Source: JAGTVG01 sp964389805 (lineage in GTDB: Bacteria > Bacteroidota > Bacteroidia > Cytophagales > Cyclobacteriaceae). Taken from it: a stretch of 64,000 bases of DNA. Below the pieces are notes generated by a model. That model had not been told where the DNA came from. It saw only the letters and a program-made list of their open reading frames with translations, and did not search any database. Positions within the stretch are counted from its first letter, which is position 1. Each line of letters begins with the position of its first letter. Shown piece after piece: positions 54,700-64,000 of this stretch. Location of the stretch: positions 1 to 64,000 of the forward strand of contig CAYMFU010000154.1 of NCBI GenBank assembly GCA_964389805.1. Reading direction: 5' to 3'. Both the position numbers and the translations under genes were made by a program.

Positions 54700-57540
54700 A
54701 TGAGAAGGTTCAGGATAACGTTGGTTTTGGTGGTGCTGTTTTTGATGGCTACTGTGAGGGTATATGCAACTCATATTCGTGCAGGGGAAATTATCGCTGA
54801 ATTACTGGACTGTCAATCCAACACCTATCGTTTTACACTTATTGGTTATACTGATACCGGTTCAACAGTGTTGTTTGGTGGAGGTGAAATGAAATTTGGT
54901 GATGGATCACCCCCTATAGGCTTTACTGCGGGCAGTCCGGATTTTTTCCAGGACCTGGGTGACGAAGTAGCTTTGAATATTTTTTATGCCGAACATACAT
55001 TCCCCGGTCCAGGTACCTATACAGTTACGTACCGGGAGTTTAATAGAAATGCAAGTGTTGCCAATATGGACAACTCCGTCAACACACCCTTTTATATAGA
55101 AACTCAAATTGTAGTAGATCCTTTCTTCGGATGTAATAATACTCCGGTCCTGCTTAATCCTCCTTTAGACAGGGCTTGTGTTGGGAAAGCATTTTACCAT
55201 AATGGCGGTGGCTGGGACTTTGACGGAGATAGCCTTTCTTATCACATTGTAGTGAATAAGCAGGATGTTGATATGCCCGTGGTTAACTATCGACTTCCCA
55301 ATGTATATGACATAGAAACGGTTCCGGGTGTTACGAATGAGGCCGGCACAGGACCACCTACCTATACACTTGATCCTGTTTCCGGGGATTTAATATGGGA
55401 TGCACCAGGAACTGAGGATGAATATAATATAGCTTTTATCGTAAAAGAATGGCGATATTTTCCTGACCTGAATGAATGGTTTCAAATGGGCTATGTTACC
55501 AGGGACATGCAGATAATTGTGCAGGACTGCGACAATGAAAGGCCCGAACTTACCATACCTGAAGACACCTGTGTAGAGGCAGGTACCTTACTACAGGAAA
55601 TAATACGGGCTGATGATCCGGATAACGACCGGATAACCATATCATCCTTTGGTGGGCCCTATGAATTGCCTTCTTCCCCCGCTACCTATACCCCACAGCC
55701 TGACGATCCGGTAAATCCTCAGGCACCACCAGCATTTATAGATTTCGCATGGCAAACAAATTGTTCACATGTCCGGTCCCTTCCGTACCAGATCACTTTC
55801 AAAGCAAGAGATTTTCCAGACAGGCTTGATGGGCCATCTCTGGTTGATTTTGCGACCTGGGAAGTTACTGTAGTGGGCCCGGCTCCTGAAGGACTTACCG
55901 CTGCTGGCTTGACCGGGCGGCGAGTAGCCCTCGACTGGAATCAGTATGCATGTGAGCCATATGCTGGCACCATGCAGATCTGGAGAAGGGTAGACAGTTT
56001 TGAATTTGATCCTGATAATTGCGAAGTAGGTATGCCGGAGTACGCTGGATATACCTTAATTGCCACTGTCCCTATTGATCAAATTGATTACATTGATACA
56101 AACAATGGAGCAAGGTTAGATTATGGGGCAACATACTGTTACCGTTTGGTGGCAGAATATAGGCTGCCAGCAGGTGGGTTAAGCTATGCTTCAGATGAAG
56201 TATGTGTAACAATTGAAGAGGATCAGGAACGTTTTGGCCCGGTGATTACCAAGGTCAGCGTACTTGAAACAGATACCGAGACCGGAGAAATCGATCTCCA
56301 ATGGACCAGCCCGTTTGATGCAGATCAAGTGGCCTTTCCGCCACCATACACTTATGAACTATTTAGATTCGATGGTCAGAACGGTGGCGGCACACCGGTC
56401 GGCCCGTTTACTTTAACTGATACTACCTATATCGATACCGGGCTGAATACTGATCTTTCATCATATAGCTACCATGTTGTAGCATATGATAATGGAGGAA
56501 ATGTGGTGGATACTTCAGCTTTGGCATCTTCGGTATGGCTAAGCACCGATCCCAGGGTAAACAGTATTGAATTGATATGGGAAACAAATGTGCCGTGGTC
56601 AAATAATACCCAGAGCTTCCCTTACCATTACATTTACAGGGATAATATTAATCCATCCGATGAAGGTGAAATTGCACTCATAGATAGTGTAAATGTCAAC
56701 CAGTATGGATTTCATTATGTTGACTCAGGACAGGTTAATGGAGTAAGACTTGATGAGAATACCTTTTATTGTTATTATGTGACTACACAGGGATCCTACG
56801 GTAATCCCCAGGTTATTGAACCCCTCATAAACGATTCTCAAATAATTTGCAACCAGCCCAATGATACGATTCCACCTTGTGTGATCATTGATATCGGGGA
56901 TACGATCGTAAGTGATACCACCTGTTTGAAGTTTATTGAGGATAAACCATGTAATTTCGACGATTTCTATCATGAAATTGAATGGACCACCACTCCTGTT
57001 GGGGACGATAATGATTGTTTAAGAGATATCGTTTACTATGAAGTATGGTTTTCTGAAACCTGCTTTGAGGAGGATTATAATATCGTCGGGATGCCTTCGG
57101 ATGAATATTTCAAACATGAAGGATTAAGCTCATTCAAAGGATGTTATAAAGTCAGGGCTGTAGACAGATCGGGGAATCCAGGAGAGTTTAGTAAGGTGAA
57201 GCAGTATGAAAACTGTCCATATTACGAATTGCCTAATGTATTTACCCCGAATAATGATGGCAGGAATGATACATTCCAGCCTTATCAGTTCCCATTTATC
57301 AAGTGTCCCAGATTTGTAAATTCACTTACTTTTACCGTATTCAACCGTTGGGGTAAAGAAGTGTACTCAGAAACCAGTGGGGGTGAGAATTCAATATATA
57401 TCAACTGGGGAGGAATCACAAATGAAGGTGCGATACTTGAAAACGGAGTATATTATTACAAAGTTGACATTCAATATGATATGAATGATCCTGAGCTCAG
57501 ATCCCAAACTCTGAAAGGCTGGGTGCAGATATTCAGGTAA
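54700..57540 (+). CDS. Large T9SS-secreted protein with type B C-terminal sorting domain
   Basis: A 946-residue surface or secreted protein. Signal peptide MRRFRITLVLVVLFLMATVR; start at ATG 54700, one codon inside a TTG. PKD/cadherin-like domains (GEMKFGDGSPPIGF, WDFDGDSLSYHIVV, PVSGDLIWDAPG) are followed by fibronectin type III-like modules (IDLQWTSPFD, SIELIWETN, YHEIEWTTT). The end, ELPNVFTPNNDGRNDTFQPY through FNRWGKEVYS to LKGWVQIFR, is the gliding-motility-associated type B domain recognised by the Type IX machine. Such cargo often serves adhesion or gliding. T9SS structural genes are not in the window. A DUF3784 gene follows after 6 nt. Confidence 0.92.
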   Translation: MRRFRITLVLVVLFLMATVRVYATHIRAGEIIAELLDCQSNTYRFTLIGYTDTGSTVLFGGGEMKFGDGSPPIGFTAGSPDFFQDLGDEVALNIFYAEHTFPGPGTYTVTYREFNRNASVANMDNSVNTPFYIETQIVVDPFFGCNNTPVLLNPPLDRACVGKAFYHNGGGWDFDGDSLSYHIVVNKQDVDMPVVNYRLPNVYDIETVPGVTNEAGTGPPTYTLDPVSGDLIWDAPGTEDEYNIAFIVKEWRYFPDLNEWFQMGYVTRDMQIIVQDCDNERPELTIPEDTCVEAGTLLQEIIRADDPDNDRITISSFGGPYELPSSPATYTPQPDDPVNPQAPPAFIDFAWQTNCSHVRSLPYQITFKARDFPDRLDGPSLVDFATWEVTVVGPAPEGLTAAGLTGRRVALDWNQYACEPYAGTMQIWRRVDSFEFDPDNCEVGMPEYAGYTLIATVPIDQIDYIDTNNGARLDYGATYCYRLVAEYRLPAGGLSYASDEVCVTIEEDQERFGPVITKVSVLETDTETGEIDLQWTSPFDADQVAFPPPYTYELFRFDGQNGGGTPVGPFTLTDTTYIDTGLNTDLSSYSYHVVAYDNGGNVVDTSALASSVWLSTDPRVNSIELIWETNVPWSNNTQSFPYHYIYRDNINPSDEGEIALIDSVNVNQYGFHYVDSGQVNGVRLDENTFYCYYVTTQGSYGNPQVIEPLINDSQIICNQPNDTIPPCVIIDIGDTIVSDTTCLKFIEDKPCNFDDFYHEIEWTTTPVGDDNDCLRDIVYYEVWFSETCFEEDYNIVGMPSDEYFKHEGLSSFKGCYKVRAVDRSGNPGEFSKVKQYENCPYYELPNVFTPNNDGRNDTFQPYQFPFIKCPRFVNSLTFTVFNRWGKEVYSETSGGENSIYINWGGITNEGAILENGVYYYKVDIQYDMNDPELRSQTLKGWVQIFR

Positions 57541-57546
57541 TAGAAT

Positions 57547-57882
57547 ATGAGTGACCAGGCTGTACTTGTGAGCGTTGTCGTATTTTCAGGCATTGTTGTC
57601 ATGGGACTTGGGATATATATTCATAAAGCCAAAGCCTATCATCTTATCGCCACCTACAATACCCTTTCAGATAAAGAAAAAGAGAAATTCGACATAAAAA
57701 AGTATGCCTTGACTTTTAGAAATTGCTTTTTGATGATGGGTGTTCTTATGATAGCTGCCTACCCGGTTCTAAGGCTTATGCACCTGGATAAGTATCTTTC
57801 GATCGTAGCCATATCAATAATCATCCTTGGTGTGCTTTATTTGAATTATGTGGGACAGGTCTACAGGAAGAAAGGTAATTAA
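57547..57882 (+). CDS. Small membrane protein, DUF3784 family
   Basis: A 111-residue protein with three likely transmembrane helices (about 6-24, 57-77, 84-102). The segment YHLIATYNTLSDKEKEKFDIKKY between helices 1 and 2 is the conserved DUF3784 signature. Function unknown for the family. It begins 6 nt after the T9SS cargo gene stop, so it is likely in the same transcript, but I see no functional link. Confidence 0.8.
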   Translation: MSDQAVLVSVVVFSGIVVMGLGIYIHKAKAYHLIATYNTLSDKEKEKFDIKKYALTFRNCFLMMGVLMIAAYPVLRLMHLDKYLSIVAISIIILGVLYLNYVGQVYRKKGN

Positions 57883-58022
57883 AACCGGATCTTCAAAATA
57901 TCTTTGAATTATATAAAGTAAATTAGCCTAAATGAAGATATAGACCAAAGTTCTGGGAATTGTCCAATTTTTATACAAAATACTGACCTGAACAGGATTG
58001 TCTTATCATTAATAAAATAAAA

Positions 58023-58055
58023 TTGACTGTTTTAATGTTATAATATATAGTTTTG
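58023..58055 (+). promoter_or_regulatory. fabD promoter
   Basis: TTG (58023-58025), 22-nt spacer, TAGTTTTG (58048-58055), an exact TAnnTTTG. Spacer is 2-3 nt longer than ideal. Leader about 20 nt. Confidence 0.5.
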
Positions 58056-58078
58056 TCATTCCATTAAAATTGAACAGC

Positions 58079-58954
58079 ATGAGAGCATACATTTTTCCTG
58101 GCCAAGGCGCACAGTTTCCAGGTATGGGGAAAGATTTATATGAGAGATCCGAGAAAGCCAAAGTATTATTTGAATCCGCAAATAAAGTGCTTGGTTTCCG
58201 GATAACAGATATTATGTTTGAGGGTACGGCTGAAGAACTTAAGCAGACCAAAGTTACACAGCCTGCTATATTTCTTCACTCAGTAATTTCAGCATTGATA
58301 GCTGATGAATTTAAGCCTGATATGGTAGCAGGACATTCCCTGGGGGAGTTTTCAGCATTGGTATCAAATAAAGTTCTGAGCTTTGAAGACGGATTAAGAC
58401 TTGTCTCGAAGAGAGCAGAAGCTATGCAGAAAGCTTGTGAAATCAATCCATCCACGATGGCCGCCATTTTGGGCATGGAAGATGAAAAAGTAATTGCTAT
58501 ATGTGAAGCCATTGACGAGGTGGTTGTACCTGCCAATTATAATAGCCCTGGACAGTTGGTTATTTCCGGATCAAATGAAGGGATAACCATTGCATGTGAG
58601 AAATTGAAAGATTCAGGGGCGAAAAGGGCTCTACCGTTACAGGTTGGAGGCGCTTTTCATTCACCTTTAATGGAACCCGCAAGGGCAGAGTTGGAGCAGG
58701 CTATCCTTGACACAGAATTTCATGAGCCGATCTGTCCTATTTACCAGAATTATACTTCCAGGCCACATGTCGATGTGGAAGAGATCAAAAAGAACCTGAA
58801 TCATCAGCTTACCGCACCCGTAAAATGGAGACAATCAGTCGTGAATATGGTAGCCGATGGGGCCACTGAATTTATAGAATGCGGACCAGGTAAAGTGTTG
58901 CAGGGACTCGTTAAGAAGATCAGTCCGGAAGCCCAGGTGGGAAGCATAGAATAA
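58079..58954 (+). CDS. fabD: Malonyl-CoA:ACP transacylase FabD
   Basis: Moves malonyl from CoA to acyl carrier protein for fatty-acid synthesis. From the ATG at 58079 it has 291 residues (MRAYIFPGQGAQFPGMG); a TTG three codons earlier is less likely. Catalytic Ser is in VAGHSLGEFSAL (near 90), catalytic His in GGAFHSPLMEPA, and the GxGxQ-type motif is FPGQGAQ at residues 5-11. Other fab genes are not adjacent. Convergent with folK, only 6 nt between the stops and no hairpin, so the two 3' ends may overlap as antisense RNAs. Confidence 0.96.
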   Translation: MRAYIFPGQGAQFPGMGKDLYERSEKAKVLFESANKVLGFRITDIMFEGTAEELKQTKVTQPAIFLHSVISALIADEFKPDMVAGHSLGEFSALVSNKVLSFEDGLRLVSKRAEAMQKACEINPSTMAAILGMEDEKVIAICEAIDEVVVPANYNSPGQLVISGSNEGITIACEKLKDSGAKRALPLQVGGAFHSPLMEPARAELEQAILDTEFHEPICPIYQNYTSRPHVDVEEIKKNLNHQLTAPVKWRQSVVNMVADGATEFIECGPGKVLQGLVKKISPEAQVGSIE

Positions 58955-58960
58955 GGGGGG

Positions 58961-59440
58961 TTAAATCCTTCGAACCTCTAAGGTGTCAGAGGTAGTACGC
59001 AGTAGATCTGCATTGGAAACCTTCAAAACAGGATGTATCTGATTCGGGATCAACTCACATAATGGGATAAGTACAAATCTTCTATCCGGAATACCCGGAT
59101 GTGGGATCGTCAGATTCTTTTCATTAATGACCTGGTCATCAAAATACAGGATATCTATGTCAATGATCCTTTCTGCCCATTTTTCTTTACGGACCCTGCC
59201 CATAGATTTTTCAATTGCCAGCACTTTTTTTAAGGTATCGAAAGCATCAATTTTAGTTTCAATTTCTACAACCTGATTATAAAAGGGAGGCTGATCTTTA
59301 AGGCCCCAGGGTTCAGTAACATATATTGATGATGTCCGTGTCACTTCACCGATATCTGTATTTATTTTTTCCAGCGCTATCTGAATTCTGCTTATTGGGT
59401 CTCCGATGTTACTTCCTAAAATTAAATATTTTCCTTTCAT
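58961..59440 (-). CDS. folK: HPPK, folate pyrophosphokinase
   Basis: Transfers pyrophosphate from ATP to 6-hydroxymethyl-7,8-dihydropterin in folate synthesis. The 159 residues match the single-domain enzyme. Start KYLILGSNIGDP, pterin-binding segment TEPWGLKDQPPFYNQVVEIET, IDIDILYFDD with the two metal-binding Asp residues, and the HPGIPDRRFVLIPL loop are all present. No other folate gene is nearby. Divergent from sppA with 92 nt between. Confidence 0.95.
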   Translation of the reverse strand: MKGKYLILGSNIGDPISRIQIALEKINTDIGEVTRTSSIYVTEPWGLKDQPPFYNQVVEIETKIDAFDTLKKVLAIEKSMGRVRKEKWAERIIDIDILYFDDQVINEKNLTIPHPGIPDRRFVLIPLCELIPNQIHPVLKVSNADLLRTTSDTLEVRRI

Positions 59441-59532
59441 CCTTAAAAAACAGCAGCCATATAAATTGTTTTTATGTTGTTGGAGTAAAGTAATATAATT
59501 ACAGTTGAAAACAATAATAAAAGTATAAGTAC

Positions 59533-61284
59533 ATGAAATTCTTACGCAATTTACTAGCTGTTCTGGTTGGATTATTCATCTATAGTTTCGTCATACTCTT
59601 CATTTTTGTGGGCATATTATCTATTTCCTCAGCCGAAACCACCGTATCCGTACCAGAGAACTCAATACTACGTCTGAGGCTGAGCGGACAAATTGTTGAA
59701 CGCGAACTGGAGGATCCATTTGCCTCGCTGGGTTTCCCGGGTTCTGGAGCCAGGGAAATGGGCCTGAAAGAGTTAAAAGAAGCTATCAGGCATGCAAAAT
59801 CTGACGATAAGATTCAGGGGATTTTCCTGGAGCCAAGGTTTTTCATGGCGGGAATGGCCACTATGGAAGAATTACGAAAAGAGCTGGATGCTTTTAAATC
59901 CTCCGGGAAATTCATCGTATCTTATGCTGAATATTATACGGAGGCATCATATTATCTCGCTTCCGTATCTGATGAAATGTATATCACGCCTGGATATGGC
60001 ATGCTGGAATTTAATGGTGTATCAGCTGAATATATGTTCTTTACCGGGTTATTTGAAAAGCTTGGAATTGAACCCCAGATATTCAGGGTTGGAGAATACA
60101 AGTCCGCAGTAGAACCCTTTATGCGGAAAGACCTGAGCGAGGAAAACAAAGAACAGATCTCCGCATTTGTAAATTCAATATATGACCATATGCTGGGTGA
60201 GATTGCTGAATCAAGAAATATGGAGACTGAGGAAGTCAGAAAGATCTCGTATTCCATGCTTGCAAGAACCACTGGAGATGCGGTTGACCTGGGGCTGATT
60301 GATGGAGAGAAATATTACAATGAGTTTATCGACCTTTTGAAAGATAAGCTGGACGTGGAGGAAGATGATGATGTCAATATGGTCTCCTATCGAAAATATA
60401 ATAAGTCCTATGGCGATCCGAAATATTCAAAGGAAAGAATTGCAGTGATAGTTGGAGAAGGCAGCATATTCTCAGGACGAGGAGAAAACCGGATTATTGG
60501 CTCAGACAGTTATACACAATTAATTCGAAGTGCCCGGGAAAATGACCGTGTGAAGGCCGTTGTTATAAGGATCAATTCCGGTGGTGGCAGTCCCCTGGCA
60601 TCTGATGTGATCTGGAAAGAGATCAAGCTTACTGCAGAGAAAAAGCCGGTTATTGCGTCCATTGCAGATGTTGCTGCATCAGGGGGCTATTATATAGTGA
60701 TGGCTTGTGATAAGATCTATGCACAACCTACTTCCATAACAGGATCTATAGGCATATTTGGTGTATTATTCAATGCAGAAGAACTTCTTGAAAATAAACT
60801 GGGTATAACTTTCGATAACTACAGCACCGGGGAGTATTCGGATATGTATACAATAACCCGCCCATTAACAGCTTTTGAAAAGGAGATCATTCAGCAGGAT
60901 ATTGAAAGAGGGTATGAAATATTCACCACCAAAGCGGCTGCTGACAGGGATATGACCATAGATGAATTACTTAAAATTGCTTCCGGCAGGGTTTATTCAG
61001 GATATGAAGCACTTGATAATGGCTTGATCGATGAATTCGGCACCTTGGAAGATGCCATTGAAGAAGCTGCTGAAATGGCCGAATTGGAAGAATACAGGGT
61101 CAGCTATTACCCAAGACAGAAGACCTTTTTCGAGCAAATCATGGAAGACCTGGGCACAGACATCCAGACCCGCTATCTAAAGCTGAAACTTGGGGAATAT
61201 TATCCTTATTTTCAACAGGTGCAGGAGTTAAATGCACTTAGGGGACTGCAGGCCAGAATGCCCTTCGATATTCAGATCCATTGA
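59533..61284 (+). CDS. sppA: Signal peptide peptidase SppA (long form)
   Basis: Membrane-bound serine protease that degrades cleaved signal peptides. The 583 residues match the 67K type with a duplicated domain. N-terminal anchor is residues 8-32. The general-base Lys is in GEYKSAVEPF near residue 195, and the nucleophile Ser is in DVAASGGYYIVMA near residue 382, as in E. coli SppA where the two come from different halves. The IRINSGGGSPLASD segment precedes it. Divergent from folK; followed by a hairpin shared with the convergent barrel gene. Confidence 0.94.
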   Translation: MKFLRNLLAVLVGLFIYSFVILFIFVGILSISSAETTVSVPENSILRLRLSGQIVERELEDPFASLGFPGSGAREMGLKELKEAIRHAKSDDKIQGIFLEPRFFMAGMATMEELRKELDAFKSSGKFIVSYAEYYTEASYYLASVSDEMYITPGYGMLEFNGVSAEYMFFTGLFEKLGIEPQIFRVGEYKSAVEPFMRKDLSEENKEQISAFVNSIYDHMLGEIAESRNMETEEVRKISYSMLARTTGDAVDLGLIDGEKYYNEFIDLLKDKLDVEEDDDVNMVSYRKYNKSYGDPKYSKERIAVIVGEGSIFSGRGENRIIGSDSYTQLIRSARENDRVKAVVIRINSGGGSPLASDVIWKEIKLTAEKKPVIASIADVAASGGYYIVMACDKIYAQPTSITGSIGIFGVLFNAEELLENKLGITFDNYSTGEYSDMYTITRPLTAFEKEIIQQDIERGYEIFTTKAAADRDMTIDELLKIASGRVYSGYEALDNGLIDEFGTLEDAIEEAAEMAELEEYRVSYYPRQKTFFEQIMEDLGTDIQTRYLKLKLGEYYPYFQQVQELNALRGLQARMPFDIQIH

Positions 61285-61322
61285 TCGCTATTTGTTCAGG
61301 TTGACGAAAGAAAAAGAAAAAC

Positions 61323-61349
61323 TTAAAGGTCGCATTTCGCGACCTTTAA
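61323..61349 (-). terminator. Terminator between sppA and porin-like gene
   Basis: Perfect 11-bp stem TTAAAGGTCGC/GCGACCTTTAA with 5-nt loop. On the minus strand it is followed by a T-rich run, so it mainly ends the barrel-gene transcript. A second hairpin, GTGGATA/TATCCAC (61352-61375), lies immediately beside it. Confidence 0.75.
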
Positions 61350-61402
61350 TAGTGGATAATATTCCAAATATCCACAATATGAATTTGCTATAGAATCGCC
61401 TA

Positions 61403-62044
61403 TCAGAACCTGAATCCCATACTCAAAATAATTTGCGGATTTCTGACATCGGTATCAAAGCTTACATCGGTCCCGGGTATCGAGACACTCTTCCCAAGGG
61501 CACTTAAATTTCCTTCATACTTCAGGTCAACGGAAATCGTGGTAATGTCAAAACCGATACCGGCTTGATATCCAATGGTTCCCTTTGTGAAATCCTGCTT
61601 AAATACATCTTTTGTATTCTTCCAGACGGATTTCTCTGACAAAAGATAGGAAAATGAAGGCCCAGCATATACCCTGAAAGACTTGCCAAAGGTCCATCCG
61701 GCAAGTATAGGGATATCTAGCTTATTGAGCTTAATTTCATTGATTCCAGGGAAATCGATACCATCATTCGAGATCTTTATTTTTCCGCCTGTCGAAGAAT
61801 ACAATAATTCCGGTTGTATATAGAACCTGGATATTTGAATTCTGGAATATAATCCCAGATGCCAACCTAATACAGCTTCACCTGATTTGTAAAAAACACT
61901 TTCCTGTCCGTCACTACCGGAAAACATAGCGTCAACTTTTAAGTGCGAGGAACTGATTCCTGCTTTGGCTCCTACCTGAAAGAATTGAGCATTGGCCTGG
62001 TTTATTGATACCACGACCAATAAAATAATTATTAATCGTTTCAT
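61403..62044 (-). CDS. Porin-family outer-membrane beta-barrel protein
   Basis: Exported barrel of 213 residues from the ATG at 62044 (MKRLIIILLVVVSINQANAQ signal); an ATG ten codons earlier (62074) gives a poor N terminus. The mature chain has the alternating pattern of an eight-stranded barrel of the OMP_b-brl type: FFQVGAKAGISSSHLKV, GWHLGLYSRIQ, FYIQPELLYSSTGGKI, FRVYAGPSFSYLL, GTIGYQAGIGFDI and a terminal aromatic IILSMGFRF typical for BAM recognition. Physiological role is unknown. Followed by a strong hairpin. Confidence 0.88.
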   Translation of the reverse strand: MKRLIIILLVVVSINQANAQFFQVGAKAGISSSHLKVDAMFSGSDGQESVFYKSGEAVLGWHLGLYSRIQISRFYIQPELLYSSTGGKIKISNDGIDFPGINEIKLNKLDIPILAGWTFGKSFRVYAGPSFSYLLSEKSVWKNTKDVFKQDFTKGTIGYQAGIGFDITTISVDLKYEGNLSALGKSVSIPGTDVSFDTDVRNPQIILSMGFRF

Positions 62045-62230
62045 ATTTTTAAAATTTAAGGTTACTGAATGCATAACTCATTTGTATGCACTGCTTACTA
62101 ATTATTAAATTATACACCTGTGTTCGCGATATGCAAGCACTTTCAGTAAGGCACACTAATCCTGATCATCTTTTATCGCGAATTTAGATGAGGAAGATCT
62201 GCGATCGTCTTTAACCTGATTTTAAGGTGA

Positions 62231-64000
62231 TCAAAATCCCAGCCGGTACATGATCCCAGCCCGTATCCATCTGCCGGGCATTGGTGTCATAACCTCATAA
62301 TACTGGGTGTTGGTAAGATTTGTGGCTTCAATATAGATATATGGTCCTTTTGCTTTCTCCCAGTATAACCTTGCATCAAAAACCCAATAACTGTTTTGCC
62401 CCTCCCGATCATTCATCCTGGTTTTAAAATCAAGATATATATTGGAAACTATCCTGGAGTTAATACCAAAAATGAATTGATGCCGAAGGTTTTCAAGGAT
62501 ATACCTGGATATCTCAGCAGAACTTGTAAGATCTGAGTGTATGAAATTATAACTCAGAAATACACTTTTCAAAAACATCTTCTTGTCCACTAATCTTTCC
62601 ATATTAAGTTGAGAAGCAATTTCGATGCCATTCCTCTTAATATTGGAAATATTAGATGCTTTCCACAGGTAGGTAGAGTCAGTAACCGGTATACCCACCC
62701 AGTCGATGAGATCGTGGGCATCCTGATAAAACCAGTTAAATTCTACGCTCAGTGGCTGTTTCATATATCTTCCGCCTATTTCAAAAGTAATGGCCTGTTC
62801 AGGCTTTAGATCAGGATTGCCTTCTTCCACAGGGCTCTGGTAATACATATCATAAAAAGTAGGTATTCTGTAGGATTTACCAAGATTCGTGTAAAATCTT
62901 AAATCAGGTCTGGCCAGGAAGCCTATATCGATACCCGGGAAGGCATTCCATCCAAAATCTGAGTAATGGCTGACAAATACGCCTGGTGTGACGTCAAGTT
63001 TACCATATTTAAACTGATGCTCAAGAAACACCCCAAAGCTGTTTCTGTAAAAGCCATCCAGGTTGCTTTTTGAGGGATTCCCGCCCCTTACCCAGTCACC
63101 ATGAATGGTCTCTCTCCTGAACTCAAGTCCCATACCAGTCTGTCCAAGCTTATTTCTCCAGTTACTATTGATTTCGATAGCCCCAACATTTGTAGTATGG
63201 TCATTTTCATATATTTCCGGATTATCCCTTACGAAAAAATAGTTGTCATTATTACGCCTCCAGTAAACACGTGGCTTGATGGTAAAATTTCCAATGTTTT
63301 TTAAATACCCCAGGCTTAATATGGACGTCTGTACCTCTTCATACTGTTCACTGTAATTGGGATTTGCATAAAATCCATTTGCCCCGAATTTACGGCCTGT
63401 CCAGCCACCGAGTATTTCCAATTTCCCACCCGATATGTCTGTTTCAGCCTGGTAAAATACATTATTGATCTTAAAATCAGTATTATGCCTGTATCCGTCG
63501 GAAGCATCGTGAGAGAAACTTATATACTGCTTATAGTTTTTTGAAGGAAGAGCAAGATCCAGGGTACCCCCGAATAATTTATGTTGCCCGCCATACAATC
63601 TAATTCCTGCAAAACGGGTATCAGGAACTTCGGTAATGAAATTCACTGCGCCTGAAAAGGCATTTTGTCCATATATCCTTGCTCCTGGACCTTTTAAAAC
63701 TTCTACTCTGGTCAGATTGCTAAAGTTTAATGGAATATTAAGACTATGATGTCCCGTTTGCGGGTCGGTAAGCTTAAGACCATTGAGCAGAATCAGGGTT
63801 TGTTCGAAGGTGCCGCCTCTGATACCAATATCAGCCTGTACCCCTACAGGCCCTCTTTGTCTGATATCCACTCCGGGGATATAGCTTAAAATCTCCGGTA
63901 TGCTCTGAACAGGGAGGTCCTTTATCTCCAGATCGGTTACCACACCAATATTCCTTGAGGTTTCCCTGAAAGGAATATTTATCCGGTTACCCTGAATAAT
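62231..64000 (-). CDS. TonB-dependent outer-membrane receptor (N-terminus beyond window)
   Basis: The frame is open to the right edge, so the gene starts outside; 589 residues are visible. The plug domain is present (IPEILSYIPGVDIRQRGP, VQADIGIRGGTFEQTLILLNG, VEVLKGPGARIYGQNAFSGAVNFIT), followed by the barrel, closing with the aromatic C terminus RAGIMYRLGF. Plug and barrel resemble BtuB/FepA/CirA-type receptors for vitamin B12, siderophores or haem rather than SusC. B12 uptake would fit the three cobalamin-dependent proteins in the window, but nothing shows it. No SusD partner lies downstream. Confidence 0.92.
   Translation of the reverse strand: MIQGNRINIPFRETSRNIGVVTDLEIKDLPVQSIPEILSYIPGVDIRQRGPVGVQADIGIRGGTFEQTLILLNGLKLTDPQTGHHSLNIPLNFSNLTRVEVLKGPGARIYGQNAFSGAVNFITEVPDTRFAGIRLYGGQHKLFGGTLDLALPSKNYKQYISFSHDASDGYRHNTDFKINNVFYQAETDISGGKLEILGGWTGRKFGANGFYANPNYSEQYEEVQTSILSLGYLKNIGNFTIKPRVYWRRNNDNYFFVRDNPEIYENDHTTNVGAIEINSNWRNKLGQTGMGLEFRRETIHGDWVRGGNPSKSNLDGFYRNSFGVFLEHQFKYGKLDVTPGVFVSHYSDFGWNAFPGIDIGFLARPDLRFYTNLGKSYRIPTFYDMYYQSPVEEGNPDLKPEQAITFEIGGRYMKQPLSVEFNWFYQDAHDLIDWVGIPVTDSTYLWKASNISNIKRNGIEIASQLNMERLVDKKMFLKSVFLSYNFIHSDLTSSAEISRYILENLRHQFIFGINSRIVSNIYLDFKTRMNDREGQNSYWVFDARLYWEKAKGPYIYIEATNLTNTQYYEVMTPMPGRWIRAGIMYRLGF

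Noticed and set aside
61352..61376. DnaA-box-like sequences (TTATCCACT on minus, ATATCCACA on plus)
   Set aside because: Only two imperfect boxes, and they form the arms of a hairpin between convergent genes; better read as part of a termination region.
1..64000. CRISPR arrays, insertion sequences, prophage, tRNA or rRNA genes
   Set aside because: No regularly spaced repeats, transposase or integrase motifs, or tRNA T-loop patterns were seen on either strand.

Overview
The window is a 64 kb piece of a Bacteroidota chromosome, low to moderate in GC and densely packed with genes on both strands. Phylum-level markers are a type B Type IX secretion (T9SS) C-terminal domain on a 947-residue secreted protein, the three-gene sdhC-sdhA-sdhB complex, GH3-family and DUF2490/DUF4412 proteins, many lipoproteins with a Cys lipobox, OmpA/PD40 proteins, and several promoters matching the Bacteroidota primary sigma pattern TTG-N18-22-TAnnTTTG. 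I cannot name the genus. The mix suits a free-living aerobic, probably gliding, heterotroph. I see no tRNA, rRNA, CRISPR array, phage or insertion sequence.

Layout. 1-1.2 kb: a truncated exported protein and a methyltransferase. 1.2-9.2 kb: dnaK, then a methylmalonyl-CoA mutase block (meaB, a small membrane protein, mutB, mutA). 9.5-16.8 kb: dnaA, a large lipoprotein of unknown function, an HtrA protease and a GH3-type acyl-adenylating enzyme. 16.8-26.7 kb: dxr and rseP (overlapping by 1 nt), an OmpA/PD40 protein, lon, hslU, an SDR and a SixA-like phosphatase. 26.8-31.5 kb: thioredoxin lipoprotein, S41 protease, CstA, lipid kinase. 31.6-36.3 kb: DUF1080 glycoside-processing protein, EFR1 ferredoxin, CE2/SGNH esterase and Gfo/Idh/MocA oxidoreductase. 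36.8-45.1 kb: a DUF4412-like protein with a metzincin-like protease, an OmpA protein, and the fused mutase IcmF. 45.5-49.2 kb: AspT-type exchanger, a DUF2490 outer-membrane protein broken by an in-frame amber codon, and a cation:proton antiporter. 49.3-54.5 kb: RNA methyltransferase, GNAT protein and the sdh operon. 54.7-64 kb: T9SS cargo, DUF3784, fabD, folK, sppA, an outer-membrane barrel and a truncated TonB-dependent receptor.

How the genes fit together. MutAB, MeaB and IcmF are the B12-dependent end of propionate, odd-chain and branched-chain acyl-CoA breakdown, feeding succinyl-CoA to the sdh complex. DnaK, Lon, HslU, HtrA, RseP and SppA make the window rich in protein quality control. 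DUF1080 and Gfo/Idh proteins could work together on oxidised (3-keto) glycosides.

The most interesting signals are in intergenic DNA. A 14-bp palindrome, ATGATATATATCAT, occurs three times, each about 140-150 bp upstream of a start codon (mutA, the DUF4412-like gene, the 413-residue OmpA gene). A 13-mer, TGACAGTTTGTCA, plus a TTGGCACAAGnATTGA box are shared only by dnaK and lon. A 20-bp palindrome sits inside the thioredoxin-lipoprotein promoter, and a long AT-rich palindrome precedes htrA. The DUF2490 gene keeps its reading frame on both sides of a single TAG. I found no clearly new defence or enzymatic system. The best candidates for undescribed biology are these operators, the secreted DUF4412-like/metzincin pair and the unassigned 821-residue lipoprotein.
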